From contig CBDDGQ010000006.1 of assembly GCA_965227945.1 (NCBI GenBank), positions 1,922,001-1,986,000 of the forward strand: 64,000 nucleotides of DNA, in the 5' to 3' direction. The position numbers and the translations under genes were made by a program. The stretch comes from Azorhizobium sp965227945. GTDB taxonomy: Bacteria > Pseudomonadota > Alphaproteobacteria > Rhizobiales > Xanthobacteraceae. How positions within the stretch are numbered: position 1 is the stretch's first letter; the number at the start of each line of letters is the position of its first letter. Positions 25,420 to 33,766 of the stretch are shown here, piece after piece. The notes below the pieces were generated by a model. It saw only the letters and a program-made list of their open reading frames with translations. It did no database searches and had not been told where the DNA came from.

Positions 25420-27162
25420 ATGTCCGCAGTAGCACAACGAATTGACGCAACCTCCGCCGAGGCGGCCGAGCAGGATCTGACCGATGGCTTCCATCTGGTC
25501 ATCGATGCGCTGAAGCTGAATGGCATCGAGACCATCTACGGCGTTCCGGGCATCCCGATCACCGACCTCGGCCGCATGTGCCAGGCCGAGGGCCTGCGCG
25601 TCATCTCCTTCCGTCATGAGCAGAATGCGGGCAATGCGGCCGCCATCGCCGGCTTCATCACCAAGAAGCCCGGTGTCTGTCTCACGGTGTCCGCGCCCGG
25701 CTTCCTGAACGGCCTCACCGCGCTCGCCAATGCCACCACCAACTGCTTCCCGATGATCCTCATCTCGGGTTCGTCCGAACGCGAGATCGTCGATCTCCAG
25801 CAGGGCGACTATGAGGAGATGGACCAGTTGGCCATCGCCAAGCCCTTGTGCAAGGCGGCCTTCCGCGTGCTGCACGCCGCCGACATCGGCATCGGTGTCG
25901 CCCGCGCCATCCGCGCCGCGGTCTCCGGCCGTCCGGGCGGCGTCTATCTCGACCTGCCCGCCAAGCTGTTTTCCCAGGTGATGGACGCCGCCGCCGGCGA
26001 AAAGTCGCTGGTGAAGGTCATCGATGCGGCCCCCGAGCAGATCCCCGGCGCCGCCGCCGTGGATCGCGCCATCGAGCTGCTGAAGAGCGCCAAGCGGCCG
26101 CTCATCGTGCTCGGCAAGGGCGCGGCCTATGCCCAGGCCGATGACGCCATCCGCGCCTTGGTGGAAAAGAGCGGCATTCCCTTCCTGCCCATGTCCATGG
26201 CCAAGGGCCTGCTGCCGGACACCCATCCCCAGTCGGCGGGCGCGGCGCGCTCCACCGCGCTGAAGGACAGCGACGTGGTGCTGCTGCTGGGTGCGCGGCT
26301 CAACTGGCTGCTCTCCCACGGCAAGGGCAAGACCTGGGGCGAGCCCGGCTCGAAGAAGTTCATCCAGGTGGACATCGAGCCCAAGGAAATGGATAGCAAC
26401 GTCGAGATCGCCGCTCCCCTGGTTGGCGACATCGGCTCGGTGGTGAACGCGCTCCTCGCCCGCATCGACGGCGACTGGACGCCGGCTCCGGCCGATTGGG
26501 TGGAAAGCATCCGCTCCAAGAAGGAAGCCAACATCGCCAAGATGGCGCCGAAGCTTCTGAAAAATTCCGCCCCCATGGACTTCCACAGCGCGCTCGGCGC
26601 CCTGAAGAATGTCATCAAGGAGCGTCCCGATGCCATGCTGGTGAACGAGGGCGCCAATACGCTGGATCTCGCCCGCGGCATCATCGACATGTACCAGCCG
26701 CGCAAGCGCCTGGATGTCGGCACCTGGGGCGTGATGGGCATCGGCATGGGCTTTGCCATCGCCGCGGCGGTGGAAACCGGCAAGCCGGTGCTGGCGGTGG
26801 AAGGCGACAGCGCCTTCGGCTTCTCCGGCATGGAGGTGGAGACCATCTGCCGCTACAATTTGCCGGTCACCATCGTCATCTTCAACAATAACGGCATCTA
26901 TCGCGGCCTCGACACCGACCCCACCGGCCGGGATCCCGGCACCACGGTGTTCGTGAAGAACGCGCGCTACGACAAGATGATGGAAGCCTTCGGCGGCGTC
27001 GGCGTCAACGTCACGACCCCGGACGAGCTCTATCGCGCGGTCTCCGCCGCCATGGACAGCGGCAAGCCCACCCTCATCAATGCCGAGATCGATCCTGCCG
27101 CCGGCAGCGAGAGCGGCAATATCGGCAGCTTGAACCCGCAAAGCGTGGTCAAGAAGAAGTAG
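25420..27162 (+). CDS. oxc: Oxalyl-CoA decarboxylase
   Basis: Oxc converts oxalyl-CoA to formyl-CoA and CO2 using thiamine diphosphate and Mg2+. The 580-residue protein has the three-domain ThDP layout. Glu67 (in FRHEQNAGNAA) is the cofactor-activating Glu. The Mg/ThDP motif starts at Gly462 (GDSAFGFSGMEVE) and ends at FNNNGIYRGL. The YGVPGIPITDLGR and ISGSSEREIVDLQQGDYEEMDQ stretches are typical of Oxc rather than of other ThDP decarboxylases. A purine-rich GGGAGAGAACGGA precedes the ATG. It lies between the FCD regulator and two CoA-transferase genes. Confidence 0.95.
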   Translation: MSAVAQRIDATSAEAAEQDLTDGFHLVIDALKLNGIETIYGVPGIPITDLGRMCQAEGLRVISFRHEQNAGNAAAIAGFITKKPGVCLTVSAPGFLNGLTALANATTNCFPMILISGSSEREIVDLQQGDYEEMDQLAIAKPLCKAAFRVLHAADIGIGVARAIRAAVSGRPGGVYLDLPAKLFSQVMDAAAGEKSLVKVIDAAPEQIPGAAAVDRAIELLKSAKRPLIVLGKGAAYAQADDAIRALVEKSGIPFLPMSMAKGLLPDTHPQSAGAARSTALKDSDVVLLLGARLNWLLSHGKGKTWGEPGSKKFIQVDIEPKEMDSNVEIAAPLVGDIGSVVNALLARIDGDWTPAPADWVESIRSKKEANIAKMAPKLLKNSAPMDFHSALGALKNVIKERPDAMLVNEGANTLDLARGIIDMYQPRKRLDVGTWGVMGIGMGFAIAAAVETGKPVLAVEGDSAFGFSGMEVETICRYNLPVTIVIFNNNGIYRGLDTDPTGRDPGTTVFVKNARYDKMMEAFGGVGVNVTTPDELYRAVSAAMDSGKPTLINAEIDPAAGSESGNIGSLNPQSVVKKK

Positions 27163-27177
27163 GCCGACGACAGAACC

Positions 27178-27199
27178 GGGCGGGGCCTTGGCCCCGCCC
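27178..27199 (+). terminator. Hairpin after oxc
   Basis: GGGCGGGGCC (27178-27187) pairs perfectly with GGCCCCGCCC (27190-27199) with a 2-base spacer, 15 bases after the oxc stop. It is followed by a pyrimidine-rich but not T-rich tract. It is probably a weak terminator or an mRNA-stabilising stem that modulates read-through into the next gene. Confidence 0.45.
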
Positions 27200-27273
27200 T
27201 CCTCTCCACCCGCGTCACCAACGATGAGACCAAGCGTTGCTTAAGGCGCGTGCGGAAAGGACATGAGGATCCC

Positions 27274-28554
27274 ATGGGCAAGGCATTAGACGGCGTCCGC
27301 ATTCTGGACTTCACCCACGTGCAATCCGGGCCGACCTGCACCCAGCTGCTGGCCTGGTTCGGTGCCGACGTGATCAAGGTCGAACGCCCCGGCGAGGGCG
27401 ATGTCACCCGCACCCAGCTGCGCGACATTCCCAATGCCGACAGCCTCTATTTCACCATGCTCAATTCCAACAAGCGCTCCATCACCCTCGACACCAAGAA
27501 TCCCGAGGGGAAGAAGGTGCTCGAGGATCTGGTGAAGGTCTGCGACGTGCTGGTGGAGAATTTCGCCCCCGGCGCGCTGGATCGCATGGGATTCACTTGG
27601 GAGCATCTGCAAAGCCTCAACCCGCGCCTGATCCTCGCCTCGGTGAAGGGCTTCGGCGCCGGTCCGTTCGAGGACTGCAAGGTCTATGAGAATGTGGCCC
27701 AGTGTACTGGCGGCGCCGCCTCCACCACCGGCCATCGGGACGGCCTGCCGCTGGTGAGCGGCGCGCAACTGGGCGACAGCGGCACCGGCCTGCATCTGGC
27801 GCTGGGCATCGTCACCGCTCTGTTCCAGCGCGAGCAGACCGGCCGCGGCCAGAAGGTTCTGGCGGCGATGCAGGACAGCGTCCTGAACCTGTGCCGGGTG
27901 AAGGTGCGCGATCAGCAGCGCCTGCAGCGCGGCCCGCTGCGCGAATACAGCCAGTATGGCGAGGGCATTCCATTCGGCGACGCGGTGCCCCGCGCCGGCA
28001 ACGATTCCGGCGGCGGCCAGCCCGGCCGCATCCTGAAGTGCAAGGGGTGGGAGCAGGATCCCAACGCTTATATCTATTTCATCACCCAGGCCCCGGTGTG
28101 GGACAAGATCTGCGACGTGATCGGCGAGCCCGGCTGGAAGACCGATCCGGCCTATGCCACCCCCGCCGCGCGCCTCCCCCATCTCAATGAGATCTTCACC
28201 CGCGTCGAGGCGTGGACCATGGCCCACACCAAGTTCGAAGCCATGGAGATCCTCAACCGCTACGACATTCCGTGCGGGCCGATCCTCTCCATGAAGGAGA
28301 TCATCACCGACGAATCCCTGTTCGCCACCGGCACGTTGGTGGAAGTGGATCATCCGGTGCGCGGCACCTACCTCACGGTGGGCAACCCCATCAAGCTGTC
28401 CGACAACGATGTGCCGGTGGAGCGCTCGCCGCTGCTGGGCGAACACACCGACGAGATCCTCGCCGCGGTGCTCGGCTTTGATGCCGACCGAATCGCGCAG
28501 GTGAAGAGCTCCGGTGCCATCGGCGCGCAACCGGTGCGCCAGGCGGCGGAATGA
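27274..28554 (+). CDS. Class III CoA-transferase, divergent formyl-CoA:oxalate CoA-transferase paralogue
   Basis: This 426-residue protein of the CaiB/BaiF family is closely similar to the neighbouring Frc. It keeps the catalytic Asp168 (in LGDSGTG), which forms the acyl anhydride in this family. Two conserved regions differ: the FWDGPP segment reads HRDGLP (residues 154-159), and the glycine loop GGGGQ reads SGGGQ (245-249) with Arg instead of Trp two residues on. These changes suggest an altered donor or acceptor, possibly succinyl-CoA or another dicarboxylate. The ATG at 27274 has GAGG upstream. Calling it Frc itself would be an over-assignment. Confidence 0.82.
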   Translation: MGKALDGVRILDFTHVQSGPTCTQLLAWFGADVIKVERPGEGDVTRTQLRDIPNADSLYFTMLNSNKRSITLDTKNPEGKKVLEDLVKVCDVLVENFAPGALDRMGFTWEHLQSLNPRLILASVKGFGAGPFEDCKVYENVAQCTGGAASTTGHRDGLPLVSGAQLGDSGTGLHLALGIVTALFQREQTGRGQKVLAAMQDSVLNLCRVKVRDQQRLQRGPLREYSQYGEGIPFGDAVPRAGNDSGGGQPGRILKCKGWEQDPNAYIYFITQAPVWDKICDVIGEPGWKTDPAYATPAARLPHLNEIFTRVEAWTMAHTKFEAMEILNRYDIPCGPILSMKEIITDESLFATGTLVEVDHPVRGTYLTVGNPIKLSDNDVPVERSPLLGEHTDEILAAVLGFDADRIAQVKSSGAIGAQPVRQAAE

Positions 28555-28916
28555 GATCGCCCCCAGCGGCGGGCCCCTCCGGGGCCGGCCGCGCCGCTCC
28601 GGTCGTGCGGCCGGGCAGGGGCGTTGAGTGCGGGACACGGGCGTCCCGAAGGCAAAAGGCCAGCCTGACGGTCAGGCTGGCTGGTCGATCACCGGCAGGA
28701 TTGTCGCGGCACACGGCCGCCATGTTCTGCGGGAGCGGCCCGGATGCGTGACGAGACCTTGCGTACGGCTAAGCCAAACCAGAGTGGGCCCATGTCCGGT
28801 GCGATCGGTTCTCTTCCGCCAATGGGCGCGGTCGGCATGCCGCCAACATGATGAGTTGTGGCAATGCGCTTCGACGCGATGCGTCCGAGGCAAGTATCGT
28901 TGAAAGGGAGATCCAC
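28555..28916. other. Intergenic region between the two CoA-transferase genes
   Basis: The 362-base gap contains no supported gene. A perfect 11-base inverted repeat with a 1-base centre lies at 28659-28681 (GCCAGCCTGAC and its complement). It is preceded by AAAA on the plus strand but not followed by a T run. The downstream half (28740-28900) is less GC-rich and probably holds a separate promoter for the second CoA-transferase gene. Confidence 0.45.
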
Positions 28917-30167
28917 ATGTCCAAGCCACTCGAGGGTATCAAGATCATCGACTTCACCCACGTGCAGGCGGGCCCCGCTTGCACGCAGCTGCTGGCGTGG
29001 TTTGGCGCCGATGTGATCAAGGTGGAACGTCCCGGCTCCGGTGACGTCACCCGTGGCCAGCTGCGCGACATCAGCAATGCCGATGCGCTCTATTTCACCA
29101 TGCTGAACTCCAACAAGCGCTCGCTCACGCTGGACACCAAGACCGCCGAGGGCAAGGAAGTCCTGACCAAGCTCATCAAGGAAAGCGACGTCCTGGTGGA
29201 GAATTTCGGTCCGGGCGCGCTGGACCGCATGGGCTTCACCTGGGAGCACATCAAGGAGCTGAACCCGGGCATGATCGTCGCCTCGGTGAAGGGCTTCTCC
29301 GACGGCCATCACTATGAAGACCTGAAGGTCTACGAGAACGTGGCCCAGTGCGCCGGCGGCGCGGCCTCCACCACCGGCTTCTGGGACGGCCCTCCCACCG
29401 TATCGGCGGCGGCGCTGGGCGATTCCAACACCGGCATGCATCTGGCCATCGGCATCCTCACCGCCCTGCATGCCAAGAACAAGACCGGCAAGGGCCAGAA
29501 GGTCGCCGTGTCCATGCAGGACGCGGTCATCAACCTCTGCCGCGTCAAGCTGCGCGACCAGCAGCGCCTGGAGCGCGTGGGCTATCTGGAAGAATATCCC
29601 CAGTACCCCCACGGCACGTTCTCGGACGTGGTGCCCCGTGGCGGCAATGCGGGCGGCGGCGGCCAGCCGGGCTGGGTGCTGAAGTGCAAGGGCTGGGAGA
29701 CCGATCCCAACGCCTACATCTACTTCACCATCCAGGGCCATGCCTGGGCCCCCATCTGCAAGGCGCTGGGCAAGGAAGAGTGGATCAACGATCCGGCCTA
29801 CAACACCGCCGAAGCCCGCCAGGACAAGATCTTCGACATCTTCGCGGTGATCGAAGCCTGGCTCGCCGACAAGACCAAGTTCGAGGCGGTGGATATCCTG
29901 CGCAAGTTCGATATCCCCTGCGCCCCGGTGCTCACCATGAAGGAGATCGCCAACGATCCGTCCCTGCGTGAGAGCGGGACCATCGTCGAGGTGGATCACA
30001 AGCAGCGTGGCAAGTATCTCACCGTCGGCTCGCCCATCAAGTTCTCGGACATGACGGTGGAAATCACCGGCTCGCCGCTCTTGGGCGAACACACGGACGA
30101 AGTGCTGGCCGATCTCGGGTATTCCCCCGAGCAGATCAAGGCCCTGCACGAAGCCCGCGCGGTCTGA
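28917..30167 (+). CDS. frc: Formyl-CoA:oxalate CoA-transferase
   Basis: Frc transfers CoA from formyl-CoA to oxalate, giving formate and the substrate of Oxc. The 416-residue protein carries Asp169 as nucleophile (ALGDSNTGMH), the intact TGFWDGPP segment and the intact glycine loop GGGGQ (246-250) that closes over the active site. Gln48 (TRGQLRD) replaces the Trp of the Oxalobacter enzyme, as in E. coli YfdW, which it resembles along its whole length. AAAGGGAG precedes the ATG at 28917. It is the canonical partner of oxc, despite being separated from it by the paralogue. Confidence 0.95.
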   Translation: MSKPLEGIKIIDFTHVQAGPACTQLLAWFGADVIKVERPGSGDVTRGQLRDISNADALYFTMLNSNKRSLTLDTKTAEGKEVLTKLIKESDVLVENFGPGALDRMGFTWEHIKELNPGMIVASVKGFSDGHHYEDLKVYENVAQCAGGAASTTGFWDGPPTVSAAALGDSNTGMHLAIGILTALHAKNKTGKGQKVAVSMQDAVINLCRVKLRDQQRLERVGYLEEYPQYPHGTFSDVVPRGGNAGGGGQPGWVLKCKGWETDPNAYIYFTIQGHAWAPICKALGKEEWINDPAYNTAEARQDKIFDIFAVIEAWLADKTKFEAVDILRKFDIPCAPVLTMKEIANDPSLRESGTIVEVDHKQRGKYLTVGSPIKFSDMTVEITGSPLLGEHTDEVLADLGYSPEQIKALHEARAV

Positions 30168-30536
30168 TGTCTCCGCCGCCCGCTTGCGGGCGGCTCTCTT
30201 CGGCCCGGCGCGCGTCAGCGCGTCGGGCCTTTGTCTCCCCCGTGGCGGGTGGTCCTGCTGCGTCAAAACCAGACCAGTGCCGGATGAGGCGTCTCCTTCA
30301 CGGGAGGGCCTGAGGCCTGCGCCGCACAGCGGCCCAAGATCCTCATTCGCGATGTTTCCGCGCCCCTGCGGCGCGACGGCCGGTTCGACCGGCCCCTTGT
30401 GGCGGCCCTGCTGTTCGCCTGCTCATCTCATATCCGCCATGGCGTCACGCCGTCGGCATCCACCCGGTTGCGGTGGGCCGCGTGCGCCAGAGGAGCGCTC
30501 TGCCGCCCGTCCGCGCCAGCCAGACGGGGACGCCCC
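30168..30536. other. Intergenic region between frc and sucC
   Basis: The 369-base gap starts with a small GC stem (about 30178-30192) and an intrinsic terminator (30202-30233). About 300 bases follow in which no gene is supported. sucCD is therefore likely to have its own promoter here rather than being read from the frc transcript. Confidence 0.5.
30202..30233 (+). terminator. Intrinsic terminator after frc
   Basis: GGCCCGGCGCGC (30202-30213) pairs with GCGCGTCGGGCC (30218-30229), with one G-T pair and a GTCA tetraloop. It is followed by TTTGTCTC. It lies 35 bases after the frc stop. Confidence 0.78.
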
Positions 30537-31739
30537 ATGAACATTCACGAGTATCAGGCGAAAGCGCTGCTGAAGACGTACGGCGCGCCGGTGTCGCGCG
30601 GCGTGCCGGTCCTCAAGGCGGAAGATGCCGAAGCCGCCGCGCGGGAGCTGGGCGGCCCCATCTGGGTGGTGAAATCCCAGATCCATGCGGGCGGCCGCGG
30701 CAAGGGCAAGTTCAAGGAGCAAGCCGCCGGCGAGAAGGGCGGCGTGCGCCTCGCCAAGTCGGTGGAGGAGGTGAAGACCTTCGTTGAGCAGATGCTCGGC
30801 AATACGCTGGTGACGGTGCAGACGGGGCCTGCGGGCAAGCAGGTGAACCGGCTCTATATCGAGGACGGTTCGGCGATTGCGCGAGAGTTCTATCTCTCGC
30901 TGCTGGTGGATCGCTCCACCGCGCGGGTGTCCTTCGTGGTCTCCACCGAAGGCGGCATCGACATCGAGGACGTGGCCCATAACACCCCGGAGAAGATCGT
31001 TTCCTTCTCGGTGGATCCGGCCACCGGCATCGAGCCCTTCCACGGCCGCAAGGTGGCCGATGCTTTGGGTCTGTCGGGCGACCAGGCCAAGCAGGCGGGC
31101 CAGCTGACGCAGGTGCTCTACACCGCCTTCACCGAGACCGACATGGCGATGCTGGAGATCAACCCCCTGATCCTCGGCACCAACGGCAAGCTCACCGTGC
31201 TGGACGCCAAGGTGACGTTCGATTCAAACGCGCTGTTCCGCCATCCCCAGCTGCTGAACCTGCGCGACGAGACCGAGGAAGACGCAAAGGAGATCGAGGC
31301 CTCCAAGTATGACCTCGCTTATATCGCGCTGGACGGCACCATCGGCTGCATGGTGAACGGCGCGGGCCTGGCCATGGCCACGCTCGATATCATCAAGCTC
31401 TATGGCGAAGAGCCGGCCAACTTCCTGGACGTGGGCGGTGGCGCCACGGAAGAGAAGGTGACGGCGGCGTTCAAGATCATCACCTCGGACCCGTCCGTGA
31501 AGGGCATCCTGGTGAACATCTTCGGCGGCATCATGAAGTGCGACGTGATCGCCCGCGGCGTGATCGCGGCGGTGACCGCGGTGGGGCTGCAGGTGCCTCT
31601 GGTGGTGCGCCTGGAAGGCACCAATGTGGAGCAGGGCAAGCAGATCATCCGCGACAGCGGGCTGAACGTGATCCCCGCCGATGATCTGGATGATGCGGCG
31701 CAGAAGATCGTCGCGGCCGTGAAGAAGGAAGCTGCGTGA
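30537..31739 (+). CDS. sucC: Succinyl-CoA synthetase (ADP-forming) beta subunit
   Basis: SucC carries the ATP-grasp nucleotide-binding domain and the succinate site. The 400-residue protein starts MNIHEYQAKALLK, has the VKSQIHAGGRGKGKFKE glycine-rich region, and shows the C-terminal FGGIMKCDVIARGV and VRLEGTNVEQG motifs. The GKGKFKE insertion and overall motifs favour succinyl-CoA synthetase over malate-CoA ligase (MtkA). It overlaps sucD by one base (TGATG), indicating translational coupling. The location next to frc and oxc, rather than mdh or sucAB, suggests that it supplies succinyl-CoA as CoA donor. It may alternatively be the general TCA-cycle copy. Confidence 0.92.
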   Translation: MNIHEYQAKALLKTYGAPVSRGVPVLKAEDAEAAARELGGPIWVVKSQIHAGGRGKGKFKEQAAGEKGGVRLAKSVEEVKTFVEQMLGNTLVTVQTGPAGKQVNRLYIEDGSAIAREFYLSLLVDRSTARVSFVVSTEGGIDIEDVAHNTPEKIVSFSVDPATGIEPFHGRKVADALGLSGDQAKQAGQLTQVLYTAFTETDMAMLEINPLILGTNGKLTVLDAKVTFDSNALFRHPQLLNLRDETEEDAKEIEASKYDLAYIALDGTIGCMVNGAGLAMATLDIIKLYGEEPANFLDVGGGATEEKVTAAFKIITSDPSVKGILVNIFGGIMKCDVIARGVIAAVTAVGLQVPLVVRLEGTNVEQGKQIIRDSGLNVIPADDLDDAAQKIVAAVKKEAA

Positions 31740-32623
31740 TGTCCGTGCTGATCGACGCCAATACCAAGGTTATCACCCAGGGCTTCACCGGCAAGAACGG
31801 CACGTTCCATTCCGAACAGGCCATCGCCTATGGCACCAAGATGGTGGGCGGCACCTCACCGGGCAAAGGCGGCTCGACGCATCTGGGCCTGCCGGTGTTC
31901 GACACCGTGATCGAAGCCAAAGAAGCCACCGGCGCCGACGCCTCGGTGATCTATGTGCCGCCGCCGGGTGCCGCGGACGCCATCCTGGAAGCCATCGATG
32001 CCGAGATCGGCCTCATCGTGTGCATCACCGAAGGCATTCCGGTGCTGGACATGGTGAAGGTGAAGCGGGCGCTGTCGGGCTCCAAGTCGCGCCTGATCGG
32101 GCCGAACTGCCCGGGCGTCGTCACCGCGGGCCAGTCGAAGATCGGCATCATGCCGGCCAACATCTTCAAGCCGGGCTCGGTGGGCGTGGTCTCGCGCTCG
32201 GGCACGCTGACCTATGAAGCGGTGTTCCAGACCACCCAGGAGGGCCTGGGCCAGACCTCGGCGGTGGGCATCGGCGGCGACCCGGTGAAGGGCACCGAGT
32301 TCATCGACGTGCTGGAGCTGTTCCTGGCCGACCCGAAGACCGAGTCGATCATCATGATCGGCGAGATCGGCGGCTCGGCGGAAGAGGATGCGGCGCAGTT
32401 CATCCTTGATGAGGCCAAGCGCGGGCGCAAGAAGCCGATGGTGGGCTTCATCGCCGGCCGCACGGCCCCTCCCGGCCGTCGCATGGGGCATGCGGGCGCC
32501 ATCATCTCCGGCGGCAAGGGCGGCGCGGAAGACAAGATCGCCGCCATGGAAGCGGCCGGCATCACCGTCTCCCCCTCGCCCGCGCGGCTGGGCAAGACCT
32601 TGGCGGGCCTGCTCGGGCACTGA
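31739..32623 (+). CDS. sucD: Succinyl-CoA synthetase (ADP-forming) alpha subunit
   Basis: SucD binds CoA and carries the phosphohistidine intermediate, here His251 in RRMGHAGAIISGG. The 294-residue protein shows the N-terminal VITQGFTGKNGTFHSEQAI CoA-binding region, IGPNCPGV, and SRSGTLTYEAV. Its start codon overlaps the sucC stop, so the two subunits should be made in equal amounts. An in-frame GTG three bases earlier is a less likely start. Confidence 0.93.
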   Translation: MSVLIDANTKVITQGFTGKNGTFHSEQAIAYGTKMVGGTSPGKGGSTHLGLPVFDTVIEAKEATGADASVIYVPPPGAADAILEAIDAEIGLIVCITEGIPVLDMVKVKRALSGSKSRLIGPNCPGVVTAGQSKIGIMPANIFKPGSVGVVSRSGTLTYEAVFQTTQEGLGQTSAVGIGGDPVKGTEFIDVLELFLADPKTESIIMIGEIGGSAEEDAAQFILDEAKRGRKKPMVGFIAGRTAPPGRRMGHAGAIISGGKGGAEDKIAAMEAAGITVSPSPARLGKTLAGLLGH

Positions 32624-32701
32624 CCGGGATCTTTGCAGCCGCGCGTCTTCTTTCCTCCATGCAGGCTTCCTAGATAGGGAGCCTGAACGTGGAGAGTGAA
32701 C

Positions 32702-32911
32702 ATGATTGCGGTTGCCGTCCTGCTGCCCTGGTTGGCCCTGTTCCTGCGCGGCAGGATCTTCCAGGGCCTCCTGTGCCTGGTGCTCCAGGTCACCGTGATC
32801 GGCTGGCTGCCGGCGGCCATCTGGGCCGTGGTGGTCATTAATAACGACAATGAGGAGCGCCGGCACCGCGAGTTGCTGGCCTCCCTGCACAACCAGCAAC
32901 GCATGCCCTGA
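32702..32911 (+). CDS. YqaE/Pmp3-family small membrane protein
   Basis: The 69-residue protein has two hydrophobic helices (about residues 1-14 and 22-48) separated by FLRGRIFQGLL. This matches the Pmp3/UPF0057 family, which affects membrane potential and stress tolerance. The C-terminal tail is charged (NNDNEERRHRELL). The ATG at 32702 has GGAGAG upstream, and a GTG two codons earlier is an alternative. It sits between sucD and the FAH-family gene in the same direction, and any link to oxalate metabolism is only positional. Confidence 0.7.
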   Translation: MIAVAVLLPWLALFLRGRIFQGLLCLVLQVTVIGWLPAAIWAVVVINNDNEERRHRELLASLHNQQRMP

Positions 32912-32947
32912 GGCCCCCCGTGGCGCGGGGCGCCACGGGAGGACGAC

Positions 32948-33721
32948 ATGGCAAAATGGGTGCGCTTTACCACCAAAGACGGCACCGGCTTCGGCACGCT
33001 GGACGGCGAGACCATCACGGTCCATGCCGGCAGCCTGCATGATCATCCCCAGCCCAGCGGCGAGACGCTGGCGCTCGCGGACGTGCGGCTGGAGGCGCCG
33101 TGCGAGCCGTCCAAGATCATCGCTCTGTGGAACAACTTCCACGGGCTCGCGGCCAAGCTGAACGTGGCCGAGCCGGCCGAGCCGCTCTATCTGCTGAAGG
33201 CCGTCACGTCCGTGGCGGCCCCCGATGCGGAGGTGCGCCGCCCCGTCACCTATGACGGCAAGACCGTCTATGAGGGCGAATTGGGCATCGTCATCGGCAA
33301 GACCGCCACCAACATTTCGGAAGCCGAGGCCGCCGATCACATCCTCGGCTACACCATCGTCAACGATCTCACCGCCGCCGACATCCTCAACCGCGACCCC
33401 ACCTTCCCGCAATGGGCGCGGGCCAAGGGGCTCGACGGCTATGGGCCCTTCGGCCCTTGGATCGTCACCGATTTCGATGCCGCCCGTGCCCGCGTGCGCA
33501 CGGTGCTGAACGGCGCCGAGCGGCAGAACTATCCCCTCGCCGACATGATCTTCCCACCGGCGAAGCTGGTGTCGCTGCTGTCCAAGGACATGACCTTGAA
33601 CCCCGGCGATCTCATCGCCTGCGGCACCTCCATCGGCGTCGGCTCTATGAAGGAGCCGCGCAACGAGGTTGACGTCATCATCGACGGCATCGGCACCCTG
33701 CGCACGACCTTCGTGCAGTAG
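32948..33721 (+). CDS. Fumarylacetoacetate hydrolase (FAH) family protein
   Basis: The 257-residue protein has the FAH fold. It shows the metal-ligand pattern Glu-x-Glu in VYEGELGIVIG, an Asp in IVNDLTAAD, and the GYGPFGPWIVT and GDLIACGTSIGVG substrate-loop motifs. Family members cleave or isomerise beta-diketo or 2-oxo acids (fumarylpyruvate, 2-hydroxyhepta-2,4-dienedioate) or decarboxylate oxaloacetate. Given its position after sucCD and the oxalate genes, an oxaloacetate- or acylpyruvate-type substrate is plausible but unproven. GGGAGG lies 6 bases before the ATG. Confidence 0.85.
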   Translation: MAKWVRFTTKDGTGFGTLDGETITVHAGSLHDHPQPSGETLALADVRLEAPCEPSKIIALWNNFHGLAAKLNVAEPAEPLYLLKAVTSVAAPDAEVRRPVTYDGKTVYEGELGIVIGKTATNISEAEAADHILGYTIVNDLTAADILNRDPTFPQWARAKGLDGYGPFGPWIVTDFDAARARVRTVLNGAERQNYPLADMIFPPAKLVSLLSKDMTLNPGDLIACGTSIGVGSMKEPRNEVDVIIDGIGTLRTTFVQ

Positions 33722-33766
33722 CGGCAAGTGAAACCTGAAGGTCGCCCGTCTCCCGGCCGGCGATCT

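Noticed and set aside
30537..32623. Malate-CoA ligase (mtkAB) of the serine cycle
   Set aside because: The beta subunit has the GKGKFKE insertion and the FGGIMKCDVIA and EGTNVEQG motifs typical of SucC. No serine-cycle genes (mcl, sga, hpr) are adjacent.
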